DNA from: a bacterium
GTDB taxonomy: Bacteria > Margulisbacteria > Marinamargulisbacteria > SXXA01
Length of the DNA: 12,605 nt
Assembly: GCA_010027915.1 (NCBI GenBank)
Contig: RGUG01000017.1
Location: forward strand, 1-12,605
Direction: 5' to 3'
Positions 6,656-12,605 of this stretch are shown piece by piece. A model generated the notes under the pieces. It was not told the DNA's origin and ran no database searches. It was given only the letters and a program-made list of their open reading frames with translations. The translations under genes and the position numbers were made by a program. Every line of letters begins with the position of its first letter. The stretch's first letter is position 1.

Positions 6656-7159
6656 ATAAAAAAGTATATTTTAAACGATAAGATTAAGGCTAAGTCAGTT
6701 CGTCTCATTGGATCAGATGGTACACAGTTCGGTGTGGTAACACTTGATGATGCGATGGGGAAGGCAGAGCAAGAAGGCCTTGATTTGATGTTGGTGGCTG
6801 AAAATGCTGATCCACCCGTTTGTAAAATTATTGATTTTGGTCAATTTAAATATCACCAACGCAAAAAAGAAAAGCAATCCAAAAAATTAGGCAAAGGTCA
6901 AGTGGTTAAAGAATTAAAATTGAGTCCTAAAATTTCTGACAACGACTTTATGGTACGGGTGACCAGAGGGCGTGAATTTTTAGGTAAAGGATTTAAAGTG
7001 AAGGCCTCTATTCAATTTCGTGGCCGTGAAATTATTCACCCTGAATTGGGCGAACGGGTCATGAAGCGGTTTGTTGAGTCGATGATGGATTTGGGAAATT
7101 TAGACGGGCCAATCAATTTGGCAGGCAAAACATTGTTGGCGTTTGTGAATCCAAAATAA
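6656..7159 (+). CDS. infC: Translation initiation factor IF-3, ATA start
   Basis: IF-3 binds the 30S subunit, prevents 50S joining and discriminates against non-canonical start codons. IF-3 similarity begins at NDKIKAKSVRLIGSDGTQFGVV, upstream of the first GTG (6734), so a start there would delete most of the N-domain. An in-frame stop lies at 6638-6640, and between it and 6734 there is no ATG, GTG or TTG. The best start is ATA at 6656, six bases after a GGAGG, giving 167 residues. Later conserved segments include ENADPPVCKIIDFGQFKY near 50-67 and IQFRGREI in the C-domain. A rare start codon in infC is the known basis of IF-3 autoregulation (AUU in E. coli). It heads the infC-rpmI-rplT operon. 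Confidence 0.93.
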   Translation: MKKYILNDKIKAKSVRLIGSDGTQFGVVTLDDAMGKAEQEGLDLMLVAENADPPVCKIIDFGQFKYHQRKKEKQSKKLGKGQVVKELKLSPKISDNDFMVRVTRGREFLGKGFKVKASIQFRGREIIHPELGERVMKRFVESMMDLGNLDGPINLAGKTLLAFVNPK

Positions 7160-7174
7160 TTAAAGGAGTGTACG

Positions 7175-7387
7175 GTGAGTAAAATAAAATTAAAAACAAG
7201 AAAAGCAGCAGCCAAACGGTTTAAAATAACAGGTACAGGCAAGGTCATGCGCAATCCATCAGGTAAAAAGCATTTATTGTCCCACCGATCATCCAAGTCC
7301 AAGCGAAAAAAACGTGGGTTTGCGGTGGTATCCTCCACGTCAGTGGAAGCCTTAAAAGGGTGCATGCCGGGTGTGTCCATTCGGTAG
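7175..7387 (+). CDS. rpmI: 50S ribosomal protein bL35
   Basis: This is a small, highly basic protein of the large ribosomal subunit, 70 residues here against about 65 usually. It starts at GTG with an AAAGGAG Shine-Dalgarno nine bases upstream. The N-terminus, [20 protein letters not shown], is the bL35 signature, followed by [18 protein letters not shown]. It lies 15 bases after infC and before rplT, the invariant order of this operon. The C-terminal tail [14 protein letters not shown] is slightly longer than in many relatives. Confidence 0.96.
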   Translation: MSKIKLKTRKAAAKRFKITGTGKVMRNPSGKKHLLSHRSSKSKRKKRGFAVVSSTSVEALKGCMPGVSIR

Positions 7388-7424
7388 AAATGTGATGATT
7401 AATAGGGTGATGAAAGGATAAATC

Positions 7425-7775
7425 ATGGTACGAGTCAAACGCGGTAATGTGGCAAGAAATCGAAGAAAAAAAGTACTGAAGATGGCCAAGGGCTATCGTG
7501 GTGGAACATCTAAATTATTTAGACAGGCACGGCAATCGGTTTTGCAAGCCTTGCGTCACATGTATGTGGACCGTCGTGATCGGAAAGGTGATTTTAGGGA
7601 ATTATGGATCGTTCGAATTAATGCCGCACTGGATGGATTGGGATTGTCATATTCTGGATTCATGGGGAAGATGAAACAGAAGAATATACAATTAAATCGT
7701 AAAACATTGGCCGAATTGGCAGCTCGTGAGCCCCGTGCGTTTGAACAAGTGGTGGGCGTGGTGACTGCACAGTAG
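7425..7775 (+). CDS. rplT: 50S ribosomal protein bL20
   Basis: bL20 binds 23S rRNA early in assembly and, in several bacteria, represses its own operon by binding the mRNA leader. The 116 residues match the family length. The N-terminus [19 protein letters not shown], then [15 protein letters not shown] and the globular segment [18 protein letters not shown], are diagnostic. ATG at 7425 follows AAAGGA. It is the third gene of the infC operon, 37 bases after rpmI. No L20-type leader could be identified with confidence by eye. Confidence 0.97.
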   Translation: MVRVKRGNVARNRRKKVLKMAKGYRGGTSKLFRQARQSVLQALRHMYVDRRDRKGDFRELWIVRINAALDGLGLSYSGFMGKMKQKNIQLNRKTLAELAAREPRAFEQVVGVVTAQ

Positions 7776-7783
7776 GGGACAAT

Positions 7784-8275
7784 ATGATTGAAATGCGGTT
7801 GGGAGGATTGGGATTTGATCCCAAAAACATGTCGCCGATCGTGTTGTTACGTGACGGGGAAGAGCGTAACTTTTTACCCATTTGGATTGGCATGTTTGAA
7901 GCGGCTGCCATTGCCATGGAATTACAAGAATTTAAGCCGCCCCGTCCTATGACCCATGACTTATTAACCAAGATGATTGGGTTATTGGGTGGGTCAGTGA
8001 ATCGGATTGTGATTAACGATATTGTGGATAACACGTTTTATGCAGTGGTTGAAATCACCACCAAAGGTGGGAACACCCTCAAAGTGGATGCCAGGCCATC
8101 CGACGCCATTGCCATGGCGGTTCGAACGGGGGCTCATATTTTTGTGTCAGAATCGGTGATGGCCAAAGCCAAAATGGTTAACGCAGAAAAAGACGAAGAA
8201 GAATCTAAAAAATTCAAAGATTTTATTGATACGATCAATCCGGATGACTTTTCTAAATATTTTGATGATCGGTAA
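7784..8275 (+). CDS. DUF151 / bifunctional nuclease (BFN) domain protein
   Basis: This 163-residue protein has a complete DUF151 domain. It shows the opening SPIVLLRDGEERNFLPIWIG (about 17-36), then EAAAIAMELQ, the PRPMTHDLL segment at 53-61, and the closing motif VDARPSDAIAMAVRTGAHIFVSE near 101-123. Some plant and bacterial members have been reported to have nuclease activity, but most have no assigned function. The C-terminus is a charged helix (EKDEEESKKFKDFIDTI) that often follows this domain. The start is eight bases after rplT with an AGGGGA ribosome site, so it probably belongs to the infC operon. The domain call is firm and the activity is not. Confidence 0.9.
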   Translation: MIEMRLGGLGFDPKNMSPIVLLRDGEERNFLPIWIGMFEAAAIAMELQEFKPPRPMTHDLLTKMIGLLGGSVNRIVINDIVDNTFYAVVEITTKGGNTLKVDARPSDAIAMAVRTGAHIFVSESVMAKAKMVNAEKDEEESKKFKDFIDTINPDDFSKYFDDR

Positions 8276-8283
8276 CTATTTTT

Positions 8284-8360
<77 letters not shown>

Positions 8361-9091
8361 TAACAGATAAGGATGGTATGGTTCTTTTTACTAGGGGCCT
8401 GTTTATCTTGTTAAAGGCTGGCAAAACGGTATCTCAAGCGATGTCTCACCCATTCGTCTTGCCTGTTTATGATGGAACCCCAAACGTAACTGACGGGTAG
8501 GTTACTTAGACGCTGCCGTATAAGCAGGAGGGGGGCAGGCACAGTGTGGAGAATCTTGTGACTAGCAAAATGGGTGACCTTGGGGGTGTATGACGAACCA
8601 ACGGGTTGTGCTGAAGGATTGATAACGGGTCGCGATGGTACCGAGTGGGTCATTTGAATAATGGGTACCATGGTCCATGACATCCAATGGAAGTAACCTT
8701 ATAAGGGGGATGGACGGTGAAGACTGATTGTTCCATATTGTATCAGTCATTGCGCATAGGCAGGTTTAATCGGTTGTCAGCCCTCGTCAGCGGCCGTTTT
8801 TTTCATCGTCCGGCTATCTTTTATTCCCTTCCTTTAATCGTTCGTCATGTGCCGCATACGAATACCCAATTGGTCACAACGGATGGCCATGTGGTGGTCG
8901 TGTAGGTATGGCAATGGGGAATTGATTGGTCAACGTGTATCAGAAATCCCAAGTGTAACGAAAGTCCGGATGATGGGGGAATCGGGTTATCTCACACTTA
9001 TTTTTTTGGGGGCATTGCCCCCAAAAAATGTCGTGGGATGATGAGGCAGTCGATCGTCACATCATCACAACCATCCTCCGGTGGATGGATC
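8361..9091. other. 731-base stretch without a recognised gene
   Basis: No convincing gene is seen here. A 40-codon frame starts at ATG 8378 after AAGGA and ends at 8500 ([20 protein letters not shown]...). Short open pieces follow in changing frames (8560-8655, 8717-8905, 8913-9040). Some read like protein, but none matches a family and stops interrupt each, so decayed genes are possible. Other content is an inverted repeat ATGGTACC/GGTACCAT at 8635-8671, a 12-base-arm palindrome at 9002-9028, and a hairpin CCATCC/GGATGG at 9071-9088 just after the ssb stop. Confidence 0.5.
9002..9028. repeat. Perfect inverted repeat, 12-base arms
   Basis: TTTTTTGGGGGC and GCCCCCAAAAAA flank the loop ATT. 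The hairpin is strong, but the T-tract is 5' and the A-tract 3' on both strands, the opposite of an intrinsic terminator. It lies about 65 bases beyond the ssb stop codon. Confidence 0.85.
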
Positions 9092-9460
9092 CTATGCCGA
9101 TTCAATCTCGTTTTGATCCCCTTTTTTCGAATCCGTTGTGGTCATGCTGGACAATAATTGAAAATTATCGGCTACCACATCAATAAACGATCGGTATTCA
9201 TCATTGAGCTGGATCGTTCGAATTTGGATCCGACCAGATACCAATACAGGCATTCCTTTTTTTAACAATCGACTGGCGTTTATACCAAATTTTCCCCATA
9301 TCATGACGGGTATAAAATCCGTTTCCCGTTGTTCTTTTTTCATACGCCGGGCAACAGCCAATACAAAGGTGCATTTAGAATTGGATTCCCCAATTTGTTT
9401 TAACTCTGGATCCCGAACCAATCGTCCAACCAGCGTGATGTGATTAAAATTATAGCTCAT
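9092..9460 (-). CDS. ssb: Single-stranded DNA-binding protein
   Basis: SSB coats single-stranded DNA in replication and repair and recruits partners through its C-terminal tail. The 122-residue protein has the OB-fold pattern: FNHITLVGRLVRDPELK at 5-21, FVLAVARRMKKE, the TDFIPVMIWGKFGINASRLLKKGMPVLVSGRI core at about 47-78, and FIDVVADNFQLL at the end of the domain. It is shorter than many SSBs. The tail ends in NEIESA, not the usual acidic tip with a final Pro-Phe, so partner docking may differ. The start has GAGGT eight bases upstream and follows a 42-codon leader ORF whose stop is one base before it. Being alone rather than between rpsF and rpsR, it may be a second SSB copy. Confidence 0.93.
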   Translation of the reverse strand: MSYNFNHITLVGRLVRDPELKQIGESNSKCTFVLAVARRMKKEQRETDFIPVMIWGKFGINASRLLKKGMPVLVSGRIQIRTIQLNDEYRSFIDVVADNFQLLSSMTTTDSKKGDQNEIESA

Positions 9461-9461
9461 C

Positions 9462-9590
9462 TTATCTTACCTCACTCATGAAATAGTATCGCGAATCGAT
9501 TGACTTTGGCCCCCCCCCTTCTAAGTTCCAGTGATGGCATGGTACGGGATAAAAGACCATGCCACACACCGACTTTGCCAACCACATCAT
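9462..9590 (-). CDS. Possible leader peptide upstream of ssb, 42 codons
   Basis: The frame starts at ATG 9590 behind an A9-G8-AG tract, which makes a very strong Shine-Dalgarno five bases away, and ends in TAA one base before the ssb ATG, so ribosomes finishing it could restart on ssb. It reads MMWLAKSVCGMVFYPVPCHH and then a Gly run encoded by nine G's. No family is recognised. It lies inside the predicted ssb transcript. It could be a chance frame, but its ribosome site and exact abutment to ssb are unusual. Confidence 0.35.
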   Translation of the reverse strand: MMWLAKSVCGMVFYPVPCHHWNLEGGGPKSIDSRYYFMSEVR

Positions 9591-9644
9591 TGCGCTCCCC
9601 CCCCTTTTTTTTTGGGAAATAAGGCCTGATGCGTTGGCCGTATG

Positions 9645-9673
9645 ATCGTATCAAGATGATACAATTTAGTCAA
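9645..9673 (-). promoter_or_regulatory. Promoter for the ssb transcript with internal inverted repeat
   Basis: On the minus strand, TTGACT (complement of 9668-9673) and TACGAT (complement of 9645-9650) are 17 bases apart, a good sigma-70-type match. The spacer and -10 contain the perfect inverted repeat GTATCA-AGA-TGATAC (9648-9662), a plausible operator. Transcription would begin near 9638, leaving about 175 bases of leader before ssb. Confidence 0.6.
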
Positions 9674-9718
9674 TAATATTTTTTTAAATTCTTTAAATAA
9701 CGTTATTTTAAAATAAAT

Positions 9719-10270
9719 CTATAATATAATTGACCTAATGAGTGATTTAATGGTTTGTTCCATTCGTGTCCATTGTGAGTCGGTGGTTCGGATACTAATG
9801 GCATAGCCTCGAAGCCCTTTGGTCATGTAATGTTCAATCATAAGGTTGGATACCACTTTGTTGTCTGAGCTTAAGCGTTGTTGAGCATAAACCACCACTT
9901 CACGAGAATCGGCTTGTGAGGCCCGGTTTTCGCTGGGGGTTGTGAGGCGGCTTTGTCGCACAATCCACCCATCAAATAAACTGGTTTCTCGTTTTTTTCT
10001 GATCTGTGAGGCATCACTCCATTTAGAAAAGGTGTATCGGGTAATCGAGCCCGTGGTCGACGGATCGGGGGAATAAAGCCCCACCACGGTGGGGGAGAGG
10101 GGAGTGAGGGTCCAATCAGTCGGAAGGATCAGTGTTAGTCCTAGCACGGCGATGCGCGATGTCGTCGGCCGCTCAGATAAAAACGCATTGGACGGCGGGG
10201 AGGACACAGCGACCGTCAGGGACGGGGTGAGGCAAACAAATGCAATCAAAAGGGGTATGAATAGTCGCAT
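9719..10270 (-). CDS. Secreted hypothetical protein
   Basis: This 183-residue protein has a typical Sec signal peptide: MR, a hydrophobic core LFIPLLIAFVCLT, and a likely cleavage site near residue 21 (LTVA-VS). The mature part contains a segment LGLTLILPTDWTLTPLSPTVVGLYSPDPSTTGSITRY at about 44-80, which resembles the start of small secreted beta-sandwich domains of the PsbP/DUF1795 type (LP-x-x-W then a strand). That is a loose resemblance only. A C-terminal amphipathic helix ends the protein. Start at ATG 10270, with AAGGA 12 bases upstream. It is divergent from tRNA-Asp. There is no lipobox, so it should be free in the periplasm or outside the cell. Function unknown. Confidence 0.7.
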   Translation of the reverse strand: MRLFIPLLIAFVCLTPSLTVAVSSPPSNAFLSERPTTSRIAVLGLTLILPTDWTLTPLSPTVVGLYSPDPSTTGSITRYTFSKWSDASQIRKKRETSLFDGWIVRQSRLTTPSENRASQADSREVVVYAQQRLSSDNKVVSNLMIEHYMTKGLRGYAISIRTTDSQWTRMEQTIKSLIRSIIL

Positions 10271-10304
10271 GGCAATCGGGTATCCTTGGGTGATGGGATG
10301 ATCA

Positions 10305-10334
10305 TTGATAAGAGTAGCATTTTAGCGTTATACT
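10305..10334 (+). promoter_or_regulatory. tRNA-Asp promoter
   Basis: TTGATA at 10305-10310 and TATACT at 10329-10334, 18 bases apart, lie 17 bases upstream of the tRNA-Asp 5' end. This fits a short leader removed by RNase P. Confidence 0.6.
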
Positions 10335-10351
10335 ACACTACCCTTTTATGT

Positions 10352-10428
10352 GGGGGCGTAGTTCAGCTGGTTAGAACGCCTGCCTGTCACGCAGGAGGTC
10401 GAGGGTTCAAGTCCCTTCGCTCCCGCCA
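10352..10428 (+). tRNA. tRNA-Asp(GTC)
   Basis: This is a 77-base cloverleaf. Acceptor arms GGGGGCG and CGCTCCC pair with one G-U. The D arm is GTTC..GAAC. The anticodon stem CCTGC/GCAGG encloses loop CTGTCAC with anticodon GTC. The T arm is GAGGG-TTCAAGT-CCCTT. Discriminator G and encoded CCA follow. It has its own promoter. Confidence 0.97.
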
Positions 10429-10471
10429 CTCATCAGGGTTGGGACGCTTGATGATATCGGTCATCTGTCGT

Positions 10472-10500
10472 TTGAACCGTGAATGAGTGGGGTATATTGT
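10472..10500 (+). promoter_or_regulatory. ssrA promoter candidate
   Basis: TTGAAC at 10472-10477 and TATTGT at 10495-10500 are 17 bases apart. An overlapping TATATT at 10493-10498 is an alternative -10. Transcription would start about 20 bases before the mature tmRNA. Confidence 0.45.
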
Positions 10501-10528
10501 GATCGTGTGGTGACGCACAAACGCCAAT

Positions 10529-10908
10529 GGGGGTGCATTGGTTTCGACGGGATCGATAGTTGATATAAACGCGAGTCGAGGAGCTGCCTGGCCTCGTAAA
10601 AAGGCAGGAACAAATAACTGGCAAAACATATCAGTTTCCAGTCTCTTCTCTTGCTGCTGCTGCTTAATTAAGTTAGCATAGCCTGAGAAGCGCAACATGG
10701 CTTGTTGGGTGTCATGGTTTGTGTGAGTCAACCAACTCGTTACACCACAACTGGTAGACTTGTGGCGTGATTAAACCACTGTCTAAATCGTTGGGTCATC
10801 GCCTGTCTTTGGGAGAGGATCCAATTAAAACCAAACAAAGACTACACTCGTAGTTGGGTATATCAATCACGGTTTCGGACAGCGGTTCGACTCCGCTCAC
10901 CTCCACCA
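10529..10908 (+). ncRNA. ssrA: tmRNA, tag GKTYQFPVSSLAAAA
   Basis: tmRNA with SmpB rescues stalled ribosomes and adds a degradation tag. The 5' end GGGGGTG pairs with CACCTCC before A-CCA (7 base pairs, one G-U) and is followed by GCATTGGTTTCGACGG, the tmRNA signature. The 3' end has the T arm GCGG-TTCGACT-CCGC and an encoded CCA. The tag frame runs from GGC at 10620 to TAA at 10665-10667 and encodes GKTYQFPVSSLAAAA. The GKT opening is like that of B. subtilis, and the end carries four alanines instead of the common ALAA. Length 380 bases, slightly long for the family. The last 12 bases also form the end of a recombinase remnant on the other strand. Confidence 0.97.
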
Positions 10909-11454
10909 TACTTCGTTTTTTGAAAATTCTTCGTTGAGGTTTGCCTGTTTTAGCATCGGATTGTTGGCGAAAACAGGTTCTAATCTGGCTTCAATTGTTT
11001 TTGCTTCGGGGGCCATAGCTTTTATAAGGGTCAACGGAGCTGTGAGTTCGATACGCAACTGACGGTCGGTTAAAAACAGGTGCGAACCTAAAGACTGAAG
11101 AATCGCCCGTTTTTGATCGGATGCTCCGTTTTCAAATTTTGCCTTTGCTGTTTTGCAAAATCGAATAGTTCATCGGCACGGTCGATCCAAGTATTGATCC
11201 GTTGTTCAGCATCGTTTACCCATTCCACTAACGGGGCCTTTTCTGATACAAGCTGATTTTTTCGTGCCAAATATTCGTCCTGGCCAATTTCTTCGTTAAG
11301 TCTCATGGATAGCAATGTTTCCAATTTCCGATTTACCAAGCTTAGATTGTCTTGGTGAGCTTGGATCAATTCATGCCGACCATCTTCTTCCTTCATCTTT
11401 TCTTCTTTTAAGGCATTAATCGCCCATTGGTGAAAACTGTCTGGGATTTGGATA
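10897..11454 (-). pseudogene. Large serine recombinase, C-terminal remnant
   Basis: About 185 codons remain of the C-terminal region of a large serine recombinase, the enzyme class that integrates and excises phages and other elements. Visible parts are IQIPDSFHQWAINALKEE, a long coiled coil with RLNEEIGQDEYLARKNQL, then DRADELFDFA, and in a second frame KFENGASDQKRAILQSLGSHL. The frames join if one A is restored in the A4 run at 11151-11154 (GCA-AAA-ACA), so this is a one-base deletion. The resolvase domain, recombinase domain and zinc ribbon are absent because an IS element replaces everything upstream of 11454. The frame B stop TGA (10897-10899) and three preceding codons lie inside ssrA. 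The family call is based on the characteristic coiled-coil region and the post-coil motif. Confidence 0.85.
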
Positions 11455-12300
11455 TTTCCTATATAGTGCGTCACGAAATAAGTTAAAAACATGTCTCATC
11501 CAATTAAAAAAAGAGAAATCGATGGGAAAAATGGGCCCATCGACGGCATGACATGTCAGATCGAACCTGGGAGATAGTGAAGGATCGACCACCTGGGCGA
11601 GAGGGTATTGGGGGAGGCAGGGCGAGGGACAATCGGTTGTGTTTGAATGCCGTATGTTGGATGTTGAGAACGAGAGCCCCGTGGCGTGATGTGCCGCCAG
11701 ACGATGGAGACTGGACACCCATCGCCGTTTTTGTTGTGGGCAAAATGAAGGGGAGATGGAAGAAATGTGAGAATCGTTGGGTACCGAACCGGATGATGAA
11801 TGGCTCATGATGGATGTCCGTCATGTGACGGGTCATCCCCATGCATCGGGGGCCAAAGGTGGAAACCAAGAGATGGCCCGCACTAAAGGGGGCACCATTC
11901 CAAGAACCATTGGGCCGTGGCTGCGCATGGGGTGCCGGTCCGAATGATGATTAAGCTACCCGAGCAGATTGTACACAGGCTCACGCCTTAATCCAGGGGA
12001 TTTCAGCAGGGAATTGATTGGCGGATCGAGGATATGACACGGATGCGATTCTTGAACGAGCACTTCAAGCCCCAATCCATCCGGTCATTCCGCCAACGTG
12101 TCATCGAAACAACAATCGAGACGACGATCGCTATTGGCACACCCTGCGTCATGAGGGTTGAACAGGCATTTCTTTATCTCAAACGCTGGCGGGGTATCGC
12201 CACTCGCTGAGGCAAAAAACCCAGCCTCATTCCTCGCTGCTGTCCAGATTCGATGACTTTCTCTATGGGCTCATATCTCGTGACGACACTATGTAGAAAA
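11455..12300 (+). mobile_element. IS5-family (IS427-like) element, degenerate
   Basis: The element is bounded by imperfect terminal inverted repeats. The right end reads CGTGACGACACTATGTAGAA plus AA. The complement of the left end reads CGTGACG-CACTATATAGGAAA, so the outer tips are 11455 and 12300 (846 bases). It holds one transposase remnant on the plus strand. Flanks are TA on the left and GC on the right, so no target duplication is seen. The left flank is recombinase and the right flank is another transposase, which implies rearrangement after or during insertion. Confidence 0.8.
11553..12283 (+). pseudogene. IS5-family DDE transposase, multiply frameshifted
   Basis: The remnant begins MSDRTWEIVKD..PPGREG and GGRARDNRLCLNAVCWMLRTRAPWRDVPP (DUF4096-type N-terminus), in frame until about 11715. 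It continues in shifted frames as THRRFC...EPDDEWLMMDV, HASGAKGGNQEMARTKGG, then AAHGVPVRMMI, DCTQAHALIQGISAGN-stop-LADRGYDTDAILE, VIPP, EQAFLYLKRWRGIATR-stop and KNPASFLAAVQIR-stop-LSLWAHIS. All three catalytic positions can still be read: Asp at 11813-11815, Asp at 12024-12026 (ADRGYD) and Glu at 12160-12162. At least four frame changes and several in-frame stops make it inactive. Family length is about 250 residues, matching this span. Confidence 0.9.
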
Positions 12301-12605
12301 GCGATTGAGATTGGACCTTGGGTTTAAATGGTTTGGTGGATTGGCTGTCTATTCAGAAACGCCTGACCAACCCTTTTTCTGCAGATTTCGGAAACGGCTG
12401 GGACCGCAAAGAGTAGGTCAACTGTTTAAACTGATCGTGAAAAGGTCTGAAAAAGCAGGGCTCCTAAAATCAGTTTTTCGATTTGCAGATGCAACAGCGG
12501 TGATGCATCGGAAGAAGACATGTGAGCGTCCCAGCACGCCATTCGTGGAGAAGCCGACGGCGCATCGCATTCAACAGCGGATTAAGGAAGAGCTGAAGAC
12601 GCGGC
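12301..12605 (+). pseudogene. DUF772-type transposase (IS5/IS1182-like), internal fragment
   Basis: An open frame starts at or just after the IS boundary and runs off the window with no start codon upstream. It reads RLRLDLGFKWFGGLAV, then ETPDQPFFCRFRKRLGPQRV, LFKLIVKRSEKAGLLKS and VFRFADATAV. The (T/V)PDxxxFCRFRKRLG motif followed by a GLLK segment and a DAT catalytic Asp is the pattern of DUF772 N-domains in IS5/IS1182-type transposases. About 60 residues expected at the N-terminus are missing, consistent with truncation by the neighbouring IS. The rest of the gene lies beyond the window, so whether it is otherwise intact is unknown. Confidence 0.75.

Noticed and set aside
8930..8990. RNase P RNA-like GAAAGTCCGG string
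   Set aside because: It lacks the surrounding conserved P4 strand and the partner region, so the match is too short to support rnpB.
9002..9028. Intrinsic terminator for ssb
   Set aside because: The T and A tracts are on the wrong sides of the stem on both strands.
9472..9654. 60-codon minus-strand ORF upstream of ssb
   Set aside because: Its ATG lies within the -10/spacer of the predicted ssb promoter, upstream of the expected transcript start, and no family is recognised.
10387..10731. Minus-strand 114-codon ORF
   Set aside because: It spans tRNA-Asp and the tmRNA on the opposite strand and has no family match, so it is a shadow of the RNA genes.
11455..11492. N-terminal residues MFLTYFVTHYIG as part of the recombinase
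   Set aside because: These codons fall in the left terminal repeat of the IS. Recombinase similarity begins only at IQIPDSF.

Overview
This is a bacterial chromosomal window centred on the replication origin. The leftward (minus) arm carries the first 27 codons of a ParA/Soj ATPase at the window edge, then two unrecognised genes, a 28-codon gene for a very basic bS22 (AURKAIP1/COX24-type) peptide, a DciA-like DUF721 protein, recF, dnaN and dnaA. DnaA boxes flank dnaA on both sides. The dnaA-dnaN gap has the bipartite-origin layout of boxes, TAG-type trinucleotides and an AT-rich stretch. A one-mismatch parS site lies inside the gene next to parA, so replication initiation, clamp, clamp-loading partner, repair and segregation functions all sit within about 6 kb.

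The rightward (plus) arm starts with the translation operon infC-rpmI-rplT, followed by a DUF151/BFN protein and tRNA-Arg(TCT). infC has no ATG, GTG or TTG at its N-terminus and appears to start at ATA. A 731-base gene-poor stretch follows. Then come ssb and a secreted protein on the minus strand, and tRNA-Asp(GTC) and tmRNA (ssrA) on the plus strand. The tmRNA tag reads GKTYQFPVSSLAAAA.

From the 3' end of ssrA to the window edge is a mobile-element graveyard. The C-terminal third of a large serine recombinase is frameshifted and reads into the end of ssrA. It is cut by an IS5-family (IS427-like) element whose transposase has several frameshifts. On the other side of that element, and unrelated to the recombinase, is the middle of a DUF772-type transposase.

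The organism cannot be named from this sequence. The base composition is moderate, with many G/C homopolymers. Shine-Dalgarno sites are strong, the tmRNA tag begins GKT as in B. subtilis, the origin is bipartite, and the bS22-like peptide is typical of lineages such as Actinobacteria rather than Proteobacteria. Together these suggest a non-proteobacterial and probably poorly sampled lineage. gyrB does not follow recF as it does in many Firmicutes and Actinobacteria.
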